This document shows positions 16,012 to 24,161 of a stretch of DNA of 46,035 bases, piece after piece. Every line of letters begins with the position of its first letter. Positions within the stretch are counted from its first letter, which is position 1. Origin of the DNA: Candidatus Sumerlaeota bacterium (GTDB lineage Bacteria > Sumerlaeota > Sumerlaeia > Sumerlaeales > Sumerlaeaceae); assembly GCA_026398535.1 (NCBI GenBank), contig JAPLSQ010000085.1, positions 1 to 46,035 of the forward strand, written 5' to 3'. The position numbers and the translations under genes were made by a program. The notes beneath the pieces were generated by a model, which searched no databases, had not been told where the DNA came from, and saw only the letters and a list, made by a program, of their open reading frames with translations.

Positions 16012-17604
16012 TCAGATTGTTCTGATCCAGCGGATGGGGAGTCCTTCGGGCGCGTCGTGCCCGATTTCGACATCGATGATCGGTTCGCCGCATCCGTCGG
16101 GGATGTCAAATGTCAGGCGACGCCAGTCTGAGCCGTTCACGCAGAATCTTCCCGCCTCGATGCCATTGAGCAGAAGGCGGCCGTTGCAGGGCTTCATCTC
16201 GGGAGAATCATTCGGTGGCGCTATCGCGGCGGAGATTTCGACCATGCGCGCGTCCGGCGCCCGGCGCACCGGCGCGATGGCGAATGGATGGGCCCGTCGG
16301 AAAGTTGCCCCGCTGTTCTCGCGCGCGGTTTCGCCCCATCCGCTTCGCAGTTGGCATTGCCGCAGAAGTGCGGGAACGAATGCGGAGGCCGGCGGGGCGC
16401 AGCGGGCGGTGATGGCGCGCAGGCCGGCTTCGAGACGCGCCGTGTTGGCGGAGAAGTTATCAAAGGATTCGCGCAGACTGCATGGCGCGGCTATGCCGGC
16501 AAGATCGGCGATGCTCAAATTTGGGGCGATATCGCGCGAGCGTGGCGGGCGGGGCGGCGCAAGCAGCGTACGCCGGGCCGTGATGTTCACGCTGCCGCTG
16601 AAGGGCGCGAGTTTTGCCAGTCTGATCCCGCGCGCGGCCTCGCCGGGCGTGAGATGGCGGTGAAAATTATATGGGATGCGCCTGAAAAGGCGTCCGCCCG
16701 CATAGCGGGGCGGATTGGGCCAGAAGCGCACGGTGACGTCGTCCGCGAGCCCCCGCATTGCCCGCAGGTAATCTGACAGCGCGGGCGCGCGCTCGTTGAA
16801 ACCGTGCTGTTTGTCCACCGTCTGCGCCAGGCATTGTTCTTCGTCGTCAAACTTGCCGCGCGCGGGTTCGCTGCACGCGGCCAGGATACCGCCCGGTTTG
16901 AGCACGCGAAGCATCTCGCGCATACCGCGGGCAAGGTCCTGAAAGTGATGGAGCGCGGAGCGGCAGAAGACGATGTCGAACGTGGCGTTGAGAAAGGGCA
17001 GGCGTTGCGCCGGCGCGGTCACGCGGGTGAACAGTTTCGGATATCTTTCGGGATGATAGAGATAAAAACGCTCGCCGCACAGATCAAGCGATTCGGGGTT
17101 CGAAGGGTGAGTCTGCTCGAAGCTGATGTGGAACAGATCGGTGAGTTCGGTCTCTGCGGCGACAACCCGCGCGCCGCGCCGGGCGAACTCGGCGGATGTC
17201 GGCCCCAGCCCGGCTCCAACGTCAAGCACAATCGTTCCCGGCTGAATCCGCATGTCGGCGAGTATGGCTTTGAAGAGCGCGTCCATCAGGCCGCTGGCGC
17301 TTGCGATCTGATCCTCGTGTCGCTCGAGCGCGGCGGCGTCGGGGCGGATGCCGTCCAGCCGGCGCTGCACGATTTTGCGCCGCGCCACCGATTCACCCAG
17401 CGCGGACATCCAGTCGGCATCCAGCACAGACAGGCAGGCCACGCCGAGCACATGCGGGTAGGCGCGTCCGCAGGCCGCGCATTTCCATGCGCCCGACCAC
17501 AGAACCGCGCCGCCCGCCGCGGTTTCCCGCGGCGACAGCCGCAACGCTGCCCAGCAACACGGGCTCAGCAACCGCTCACGTATCGGGTCGTTGTGCATGT
17601 TCAT
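16012..17604 (-). CDS. SAM-dependent methyltransferase with zinc-ribbon N-terminus and extra C-terminal domain
   Basis: 530 aa, about twice the size of a plain class I methyltransferase. The N-terminus has C16, C17 and a CAAC pair (C38, C41), a probable zinc ribbon of the Trm112/methyltransferase-leader type. Motif I is LDVGAGLGPTSAEFARRG (near residue 125), and FDIVFCRSALHHFQDL with MLRVLKPGG completes the Methyltransf_11 fold. After about residue 370 the sequence becomes a beta-rich domain (RLLLNGIEAGRFCV, WRRLTFDIPDGC) resembling accessory domains of glycan-modifying enzymes. It may methylate a surface glycan or lipid-linked sugar, but the substrate is unknown. Divergent from the Lrp gene; its 3' end lies 156 bp beyond the divergent DeoR control region. 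Confidence 0.78.
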   Translation of the reverse strand: MNMHNDPIRERLLSPCCWAALRLSPRETAAGGAVLWSGAWKCAACGRAYPHVLGVACLSVLDADWMSALGESVARRKIVQRRLDGIRPDAAALERHEDQIASASGLMDALFKAILADMRIQPGTIVLDVGAGLGPTSAEFARRGARVVAAETELTDLFHISFEQTHPSNPESLDLCGERFYLYHPERYPKLFTRVTAPAQRLPFLNATFDIVFCRSALHHFQDLARGMREMLRVLKPGGILAACSEPARGKFDDEEQCLAQTVDKQHGFNERAPALSDYLRAMRGLADDVTVRFWPNPPRYAGGRLFRRIPYNFHRHLTPGEAARGIRLAKLAPFSGSVNITARRTLLAPPRPPRSRDIAPNLSIADLAGIAAPCSLRESFDNFSANTARLEAGLRAITARCAPPASAFVPALLRQCQLRSGWGETARENSGATFRRAHPFAIAPVRRAPDARMVEISAAIAPPNDSPEMKPCNGRLLLNGIEAGRFCVNGSDWRRLTFDIPDGCGEPIIDVEIGHDAPEGLPIRWIRTI

Positions 17605-17699
17605 TCCATGCTATTCAAATTGCATGCGCGGATGATTTGCAAGGTGACTGGAGAACTTCTCTTGCCCATTTTCATTTCTGCTTATGTCATCACAAGACC

Positions 17700-18182
17700 A
17701 TGAAACATAAAATACTACATCTTTTGCGCGATAATGCGCGGCTCTCCGCTGCTCAGATCGCGCGGCGCATAGGGGCGCCCAAGTCTGAGGTCGCCGCCGT
17801 CATTAAGGAACTTGAGCGGTCAAGAACGATTGTGGCATACAAGGCCATCATCAATCCCGAACTCGTTGACGAACAGACAGTCGAAGCCGTCATCGAGGTT
17901 AAAGTGCGGCCGAAACGCGGTACGGGATTCGATGATATTGCGCGCCGTATTTACAACTTCCCGGAAGTTCATTCCCTCTACCTGATATCAGGCGGCATGG
18001 ATTTTCTGGTTTTTCTCGAGGCAAAATCCATGAAGGACATCGCGCACTTTGTGACGGAAAAGCTGGCGACGCTGGAAGATGTTCAGTCCACAGGCACACA
18101 CTTTGCCCTCAAAAAGTACAAAAAGGACGGCGTCGTGCTGCATGAAGCAGAGAGCGCCTCACGCCTCGCCGTGACGCCCTGA
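17700..18182 (+). CDS. Lrp/AsnC-family regulator (AlaR-like)
   Basis: 160 aa from ATG at 17700; a longer open frame upstream (from 17301) overlaps the divergent methyltransferase and is not credible. The N-terminal HTH is LSAAQIARRIGAPKSEVAAVIKEL; the C-terminal RAM/ligand domain includes VEAVIEVKVRP, RIYNFPEVHSLYLISGGMDFLVF. Its stop overlaps the next start (TGATG at 18180-18184), so it is translationally coupled to an aminotransferase. The arrangement matches Bacillus alaR-alaT, where the regulator controls alanine transaminase, and that is the likely role here. No strong Shine-Dalgarno is visible, so the message may be leaderless or weakly translated. Confidence 0.88.
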   Translation: MKHKILHLLRDNARLSAAQIARRIGAPKSEVAAVIKELERSRTIVAYKAIINPELVDEQTVEAVIEVKVRPKRGTGFDDIARRIYNFPEVHSLYLISGGMDFLVFLEAKSMKDIAHFVTEKLATLEDVQSTGTHFALKKYKKDGVVLHEAESASRLAVTP

Positions 18183-19423
18183 TGTCAAACAGACGCATGC
18201 CAGCCGGCGGCCGCATCGCCCGTCATGTCAGCGCGTTGCCGCCCTCGGGCATACGCAAATTTTTCGACCTTGTCACCGCCACGCCCGACGTGGTCTCGCT
18301 CGGTGTGGGAGAGCCGGATTTTCTGACACCATGGACCATTCGTGAACAGGCTATTTACGAAATCGAGCGCGGCCGCACAACTTACACCAGCAATCACGGC
18401 CTGATCGAGCTACGGCGCGCGCTGTCGGGGTGGCTGGAAAAACGGTATGACGCCGCTTACAATCCTGCCGATGAAATTCTTATCACCGTCGGGGCCAGCG
18501 AGGCCATTGATCTTGCCCTGCGCGCCCTGCTGAATCCGGGTGAAGAGGTCATCGTCATACAGCCATGTTATGTTTCCTATGCTCCCACAGTCGTTCTCGC
18601 CGGGGGCAAACCCGTCATATTCCCCACACACCAGAAGGACGGTTTTCGAATCGATTTTGGCGCTTTGCTGCCCCTGATCACACGCCGCACACGCGCGATC
18701 ATCATCAACTATCCCAATAATCCAACGGGCGCCACTTTCAACCGCAATGATCTCGAACAACTTGCCGCCTTTGCCTGCAGGCAGGACCTGGTGATTTTGA
18801 GCGACGAAATCTATGCGGAGTTGACATACGATGCCAGGCACATTTCACTGGCCTCCCTTCCGGGGATGAAGGAGCGCACGATCCTGATATCCGGATTTTC
18901 CAAGGCACACGCGATGACGGGCTGGCGCATCGGTTACGCCTGCGCGCCGCCGGACATCATCACGGCCATGGTCAAGATTCACCAATACACGATCATGTGC
19001 GCGCCCACCCTCTCACAATACGCCGCGCTTGAGGCGATTAATGAATGCGATGACGACATCGTTTCCATGCGCGAGCAATACGACATGCGCCGCCAGTTCA
19101 TCGTCAGGGAATTCAATGCGATTGGATTAAAAACCCTCATGCCCGAGGGCGCTTTTTATGCCTTTGTTTCCATCCAAAACACGGGGATGAGTTCAGAGGA
19201 GCTTTGCGCGGGTCTTCTCCATGACGAAAAGGTGGCTGTCGTGCCGGGAACAGCTTTCGGGGCATGCGGCGAAGGCTTTATTCGCGCAAGCTACGCATCC
19301 AGTTATGAAAACCTTGAGCTGGCCATGGAGCGGATGGGACGCTATGTGGCGCGGATCAAACACGATGCCCACAAAGGCGCGCCTTGCCGCCACAACCACC
19401 CGCATGGCATGCGGATGCCCTGA
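18182..19423 (+). CDS. Class I/II aminotransferase coupled to Lrp regulator (AlaT-like)
   Basis: 413 aa PLP fold type I enzyme: LGVGEPDFLTP, TSNHGLIELR, IIINYPNNPTGA, DEIYAELTY, and the Schiff-base lysine K241 in SGFSKAHAMTGWRIGY. It transfers amino groups between amino acids and 2-oxo acids. Coupling to the Lrp regulator suggests alanine/glutamate or branched-chain substrates, as for AlaT, though aspartate transaminase is not excluded. The C-terminus carries a His-rich tail (HDAHKGAPCRHNHPHG) not usual in this family, which may bind metal. The start codon overlaps the upstream stop. Confidence 0.88.
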   Translation: MSNRRMPAGGRIARHVSALPPSGIRKFFDLVTATPDVVSLGVGEPDFLTPWTIREQAIYEIERGRTTYTSNHGLIELRRALSGWLEKRYDAAYNPADEILITVGASEAIDLALRALLNPGEEVIVIQPCYVSYAPTVVLAGGKPVIFPTHQKDGFRIDFGALLPLITRRTRAIIINYPNNPTGATFNRNDLEQLAAFACRQDLVILSDEIYAELTYDARHISLASLPGMKERTILISGFSKAHAMTGWRIGYACAPPDIITAMVKIHQYTIMCAPTLSQYAALEAINECDDDIVSMREQYDMRRQFIVREFNAIGLKTLMPEGAFYAFVSIQNTGMSSEELCAGLLHDEKVAVVPGTAFGACGEGFIRASYASSYENLELAMERMGRYVARIKHDAHKGAPCRHNHPHGMRMP

Positions 19424-19536
19424 TACCATCATGCGGTATTCGACCGGGATACAGATCGTATGACAGCAGTGACGCGGGAACCATTGCCGAGTCGTCACAA
19501 CTCTATGCTTCCGCTGCTTTTTGAGGCAGTGAGGCG

Positions 19537-20625
19537 CTACTGCTCCTCATTCGTATCGCCGAGCATGCCCATCATTTTCTCGCGCATCTCGGCGGGGTAA
19601 TGACAGCGCTCGAGGCAGACTTCGCCGGAGATGATACCGCGTTTGTAAAGCGTGACCAGGTAATCGTCCATGGCGATCATTCCCTGTTTGGCGCTCGTTT
19701 GAATCGTCGAGATGATTCGGTTGGTTTTCTTCTCACGGATCAGGTTTGCCACTGCGGGCGTGTTATGAAGGATCTCGTATGCCGCAACGCGGCCACGGCC
19801 ATTGGCGCGGGGAAGAAGCGTCTGCGCAACGATCGTCTTCAAGGCCACTGAAAGCACGGCGCGCATCTGCTCCTGCTCGTTCGCGGGGAAGGCGTCGATG
19901 ATGCGGTTGATTGTTTCCGAGGCGGAGATGGTGTGGAGTGTGGCGAAAACAAGGTGGCCTGTTTCCGCCGCGGTGATGGCGGCCTGCATCGTCTCGAGGT
20001 CGCGCATTTCACCCACAAGAATAACATCGGGGTCCTGTCGCAGGGAGCCGCGCAACGCGAAAGCGAAGCTTGGCGTGTCAACATGCAACTCGCGGTGCGT
20101 CACGATGGCCTTTTTGTGGGGATGCGTGTATTCCAGAGGATCCTCGACCGTGATGATGTGCACATAGCGTTCGGCATTGATATAATCAATCATCGTTGCC
20201 AGCGTCGTTGTTTTTCCGGAACCGGTCGGGCCGGTCACCAGAACAAGGCCGCGGTGGGCGTTCAGGACTTCGAGGATGGACTCTTTCGGCAAACCCAGCT
20301 CATCAAACGTCAACAACCGGGATGGAATAAGGCGCATGACGATGGAGATATTGCCGCGCGCGCGGAACACGGCACAACGGAAGCGCGCAAGGTCGCTGTA
20401 AGCATAAGCGAAGTCGGCCTGTCCCATTTCCTGAATCATTTGCTGATAGCGCGGGGGTGTGATCTCGCGCATCAGCCGCTCGGAATCCTCCGGCGTGTTG
20501 ATATGCGGGTCGATGATGTCCAGCGTGCCATGGATTCGCATGACAGCCGGCTTGCCCACGGAGATGTGCAGGTCTGATCCATCACGCTCAACAACGAGTT
20601 TAAGCATGTCATTCATGTCAAGCAT
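19537..20625 (-). CDS. pilT: Type IV pilus retraction ATPase PilT
   Basis: 362 aa, normal PilT length. It has the Walker A GPTGSGKTTT (near residues 130-139), Asp box TVEDPLEYTHPHK, Walker B VILVGEMRDLET and His box HLVFATLHT, with the C-terminal VANLIREKKTNRI matching the PilT AIRNLIRE motif. It powers pilus retraction at the inner membrane. ATG at 20625 follows AAAGG fourteen bases upstream, a loose spacing; in-frame ATGs at 20616 and 20607 are alternatives. No PilB, PilC, PilM-Q or pilin operon adjoins it, so it is an orphan here, although a pseudopilin occurs at 6843. Confidence 0.95.
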   Translation of the reverse strand: MLDMNDMLKLVVERDGSDLHISVGKPAVMRIHGTLDIIDPHINTPEDSERLMREITPPRYQQMIQEMGQADFAYAYSDLARFRCAVFRARGNISIVMRLIPSRLLTFDELGLPKESILEVLNAHRGLVLVTGPTGSGKTTTLATMIDYINAERYVHIITVEDPLEYTHPHKKAIVTHRELHVDTPSFAFALRGSLRQDPDVILVGEMRDLETMQAAITAAETGHLVFATLHTISASETINRIIDAFPANEQEQMRAVLSVALKTIVAQTLLPRANGRGRVAAYEILHNTPAVANLIREKKTNRIISTIQTSAKQGMIAMDDYLVTLYKRGIISGEVCLERCHYPAEMREKMMGMLGDTNEEQ

Positions 20626-20748
20626 AACAGCGGATTGCCTTTCTAATACTTCGTGATGATGTCATGGCCGACTCTACATGGGCGGTTGGCATGTGCAATA
20701 CTGAACTGCATCGCCTGATTTTGCAGCAGGGCCTGCATGAACTTGTCG

Positions 20749-21639
20749 TCATGGCCCTCCCGGATCCACTGTTTGTCTGTTTAAATAGTCATCGGGATTG
20801 CCTTTCTTCCATCGCGTGGACGGTTCAAGGCGGGTTATCGATGTTTTTTTGGGGTCAATCATGTTTCCGGATTTTCCCGCGAGCTCGGCGGTGAATCCAA
20901 TGCCCTTTGTTCCCGGTTGCGTGCTCCAGTAATGCATGGCCTGAATTTTCCCCGCCGCATCACGCGCCCATGATAAAAATATCACCGAGTGCCCTGTTTT
21001 GTCACACCGCCAGATCTGGACGAAATCGCCCGGTAATGCCTTGTCCGGCGAGGCAATCCTGCGTCCCATTCCGTATGCCAGCAGCGCTTCCTCTGGTCCC
21101 GGCGAATAGCGCACGCGGCAGAACCACAACCTTTTGAACAGTTCCGCGGTCTCGCTTGTCCATGTGTAGTGCGCCGGTTTTTTTCCCTCGATGGCGCGGT
21201 AAAACACCTCGAGAGTCAGGCCGCAACAGTAGGTGCGTCCCTTTTGCTCCCCGCGCATGACCAATTGACCGTTGAGCAGGATGTCCGTGGTGCAGCCATC
21301 ATAAGCATTACCCGCTTCCGCGCCTCGCGGCCACCAATAGCCGTGGCAGCCGTCGCGCGGATAACTCAAAAGAAGTTTGACGATCCGTGAATTCATTTCA
21401 GGAAGCTTGCGGGACTTGCCGGTCAAATATTGGATTGGGCGGAAGTGTTTCAGTGGAACAATCCGGCTGGTTCCGGCATCGCGAAAGACCGCGCATGTGG
21501 TGATTGCATCATGAACAGCTGGTTTGGCGGCCTGTTTGCGGTGTTTCTGGCGATGGCGGGGCGCCGCCGCGCCCGGCACGGATCCCGCTGTAATAATCGC
21601 CAGCAAAATCAAAACACACACGCGTATGATATGGATCAT
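20749..21639 (-). CDS. Secreted NlpC/P60-like papain-fold protein
   Basis: 296 aa with a signal peptide (IIRVCVLILLAIITAGSVPGAAA). The motif YCCGLTLEVF (C138 or C139) aligns with the NlpC/P60 catalytic-Cys helix, and GDFVQIWRCDKTGHSVIFLSW places the catalytic His at H217 after the usual G-D strand, followed by HYWSTQ as possible third polar residue. A likely role is peptidoglycan peptide cleavage or amidase activity in the periplasm, but the Ser usually after the Cys is another Cys, and activity is unproven. It precedes pilT on the same strand by about 120 bp; a shared operon is possible. A paired Cys segment (GCHGYWW, DGCTTD) may form a disulfide. Confidence 0.68.
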   Translation of the reverse strand: MIHIIRVCVLILLAIITAGSVPGAAAPRHRQKHRKQAAKPAVHDAITTCAVFRDAGTSRIVPLKHFRPIQYLTGKSRKLPEMNSRIVKLLLSYPRDGCHGYWWPRGAEAGNAYDGCTTDILLNGQLVMRGEQKGRTYCCGLTLEVFYRAIEGKKPAHYTWTSETAELFKRLWFCRVRYSPGPEEALLAYGMGRRIASPDKALPGDFVQIWRCDKTGHSVIFLSWARDAAGKIQAMHYWSTQPGTKGIGFTAELAGKSGNMIDPKKTSITRLEPSTRWKKGNPDDYLNRQTVDPGGP

Positions 21640-21683
21640 GTCTCACTCACATTTTATATCATACTACATCCGGACATGACACA

Positions 21684-22853
21684 TCATACCCCCGCCTGCT
21701 TCATTCTCCGGCAAGCCAGCTCAATTCGCTTCTCATCGGTGGTCAGGGCAAACCTGACAAATCCCTCACCAGCCGCGCCAAGGCCTATTCCCGGCGTGGC
21801 GACGATACCGCACATATCGATAAGGTTCCGTGTTGTCTCCATGGATGATCGTCCCCCGCGGGTCGGCGCCCAGACATAGAAGGTTGCGTGCGGCGCTTCG
21901 AATGACGGCCATCCAAGCTCACGCAAGCCCGTCATGAGCGTCCTCTGTCTGGATTCATACACTTTGACAATTCCCGGCAGAAGCTGATCATAATGACGCA
22001 TAGCCGCAACACCCGCATATTGTATCGCATTGAAAACACCCGAATCAAGATTCGTCTTGACGGTGAGCAGTCCCTGCACAAGTTCGCTGTTGCCCGCCGC
22101 GAAACCAATCCTCCAGCCGGTCATATTGAATGTCTTTGAAAGCGAGTGGAGCTCAATGCCCACTTCACGGGCGCCCGGAATTTCGAGAAAGCTCAGCGCC
22201 TTCACACCGCCATAAGTAATGTCAAGGTATGCCGCGTCGTGCAGAATGATGAACCCATGTTTGCGGGCTTTGAAAATGGCCTGTTCAAAGAAATCCCGGG
22301 TCGCCATCGCGGCGGTCGGATTATTCGGGTAATTCAGGAACATGAGTTTGACGCGGGCAAAAACAGCGTCCGGTATCGCGTCGAGATCGGGCAGGTATCC
22401 GTTTCCCTTCAACAACGGCATGGCGTACAGTTCGCCGCCGGCAAAAAGCGTGGCTGCCCGATACACAGGATAACCAGGATCGGGCACAAGCACAACATCG
22501 CCCGGATCGACAAACGCCAGCGGAAAATGTCCGATCCCCTCCTTTGAGCCAATGAGCGCGATGATCTCCGTGGCGGGATCGAGCCCCACGCCATGAACAC
22601 GCTCGTAATAACGCGCCACTTCCCTGCGAAACTCAATCTGTCCCGCGCCCAGCGGATAACGATGATTCTCAGTGACCGCCGCAGCCGCGGCAAGCGCATC
22701 GATAATCAGCCGCGGTGTCGGATGATCAGGATCGCCGATTCCAAGATTAATCACGTCCACCCCGCGCGCCACCGCTTCGTTCTTCAACTTGTCCAGCTCA
22801 ATAAACAGGTAGGGCGGCAAAGCCCGTATCCGCTCAGTTAATCGAAATGCCAT
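21684..22853 (-). CDS. dapL: LL-diaminopimelate aminotransferase
   Basis: 389 aa PLP fold type I protein that follows the DapL pattern rather than generic aspartate aminotransferases: INLGIGDPDHPTP, IALIGSKEGIGHFPLAF, DPGYPVY, FLNYPNNPTAAMA, HDAAYLDITYGG and the PLP lysine K240 in SLSKTFNMTGWRIGFAAGN. It converts tetrahydrodipicolinate directly to LL-diaminopimelate, bypassing the succinylase route. DapL is characteristic of plants, Chlamydiae, Spirochaetes, cyanobacteria and several candidate phyla. Aspartokinase at 32093 supplies the start of the same pathway. Start ATG at 22853 is preceded by AAAAGG. It is separated from the NlpC-like gene by 44 bp. Confidence 0.9.
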   Translation of the reverse strand: MAFRLTERIRALPPYLFIELDKLKNEAVARGVDVINLGIGDPDHPTPRLIIDALAAAAAVTENHRYPLGAGQIEFRREVARYYERVHGVGLDPATEIIALIGSKEGIGHFPLAFVDPGDVVLVPDPGYPVYRAATLFAGGELYAMPLLKGNGYLPDLDAIPDAVFARVKLMFLNYPNNPTAAMATRDFFEQAIFKARKHGFIILHDAAYLDITYGGVKALSFLEIPGAREVGIELHSLSKTFNMTGWRIGFAAGNSELVQGLLTVKTNLDSGVFNAIQYAGVAAMRHYDQLLPGIVKVYESRQRTLMTGLRELGWPSFEAPHATFYVWAPTRGGRSSMETTRNLIDMCGIVATPGIGLGAAGEGFVRFALTTDEKRIELACRRMKQAGV

Positions 22854-22948
22854 TTACTGACCGCCTTTTCGAGTTTTAACGATTTTGGAAGCGGCGTTGC
22901 CCGGGACGACATTTCATTTAGAATATCATTTGCCTTATGGGCGTCTTG

Positions 22949-23986
22949 TTACGCGTCTTCGGCGTCATCCTGTGTCACGAATCCCCGGCTGATTTGCTCC
23001 ATCAGATCAGCCCCCTCAACATTATCCCCGCCGCTGAACATATAGCGGTCGAACATTTTGTTGAATTCCCAGCGGATGCCGTTGCGTTGTGTTGCGGCCG
23101 CAAAATCAAGATAGTTGCCGATTTTGGCGTCGAGATCGTCGGCGTGATGGAGAATGAGCGCTTCGAGCGTCTTCGGACGTTTGGGCGAGCCGTATTCCAT
23201 CATTCCATGATGACTGAGCATGATATGCTGCAGAATGACTTTTTTTGCGGTTGGGAAATCCGCGAGATGCGCGCATTCGAGTTCGACCATGCCATAACCG
23301 ATGGCAATGTGTCCGAGCAAGCGTCCGACATCGGAATGCGTGATTTTCTTTTCGTAATTGTACTCCACCACCTTGCCAATATCGTGAAGAAGCGCCGCCG
23401 CGATAAGGATCGACTGGTTGGCTTCAGGATAATTTTCCGCGATTTTCAGGGCGTTGTTCACCACGCTGATTGTATGCTCGTAAAGACCTCTGATATAGGC
23501 GTGATGCATGGTTGTGGCGCCCGGAGCGCGGCGAAATCGTTGCATGAATTCTGAATTGCTGAAGATCGCGCTGACCAGCCGTTTCAAATCCGCATCCTGC
23601 AGTCGTTCGATAATGGATCGAAACTGTTCATCCAGTTTTTCTGCTGGAATCGGACTGATCGGAAGGAATTTTGAGCTGTCGACAGCGCTGTCATTTATTT
23701 TTACTATCCGGCTGACCTTGAATTGAAGCTGGTTGTTGTAGACGAGTATGTCGCCTGTCACTTCGACATAATCATTGTCACGGATGGTCCCCGCCACAAT
23801 CGCGTCGAATCCGTCCCACATGATCCCCGTGATTTTTCCTGTGGCGTCGCGAAGCTCCATTGTCACGAAGTTCGATCCGTCTTTTTTCGGGCGAATCTGC
23901 GGATTCTGAAGCAGGTAGCAGGTTTCAACCTTCGTTCCGCCGCACAGACTTGAGATTGGAATGTATTTAATTGTTTTGGGGGGCAA
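22949..23986 (-). CDS. yhaM: 3'-5' exoribonuclease YhaM-family (OB-fold plus HD domain)
   Basis: 345 aa, near the usual 314-350. An N-terminal OB fold (GSNFVTMELRDATGKITGIMWD) is followed by an HD hydrolase domain with H171, HD at 201-202 (LLHDIGKVVEY) and the LSHHG motif at about 258-261. YhaM/CbfI trims RNA and DNA 3' ends with metal ions. The start is TTG at 23986 with AAGGACAG nine bases upstream. It lies divergent from namZ with a 175-bp shared upstream region. The gene is best known from Firmicutes but also occurs in other phyla. Confidence 0.9.
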   Translation of the reverse strand: MPPKTIKYIPISSLCGGTKVETCYLLQNPQIRPKKDGSNFVTMELRDATGKITGIMWDGFDAIVAGTIRDNDYVEVTGDILVYNNQLQFKVSRIVKINDSAVDSSKFLPISPIPAEKLDEQFRSIIERLQDADLKRLVSAIFSNSEFMQRFRRAPGATTMHHAYIRGLYEHTISVVNNALKIAENYPEANQSILIAAALLHDIGKVVEYNYEKKITHSDVGRLLGHIAIGYGMVELECAHLADFPTAKKVILQHIMLSHHGMMEYGSPKRPKTLEALILHHADDLDAKIGNYLDFAAATQRNGIRWEFNKMFDRYMFSGGDNVEGADLMEQISRGFVTQDDAEDA

Positions 23987-24161
23987 GAGCTTCTGTCCTT
24001 ATCGTTTTGCCATAACGAATAGAGGACATCCTTGCCCGGTGTAATGCAAGCCGGAAAAATGGTTGAAAACTTCCAGGAATCCCTTTCGGATACTCACGTT
24101 TTAATTAACCGCCAACAGGCAGCAGCACCCCTGCCACATTGAACATACAGGAGCACATATT

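Noticed and set aside
17301..17699. N-terminal extension of the Lrp regulator
   Set aside because: Overlaps the divergent methyltransferase, and the HTH begins right after ATG 17700.
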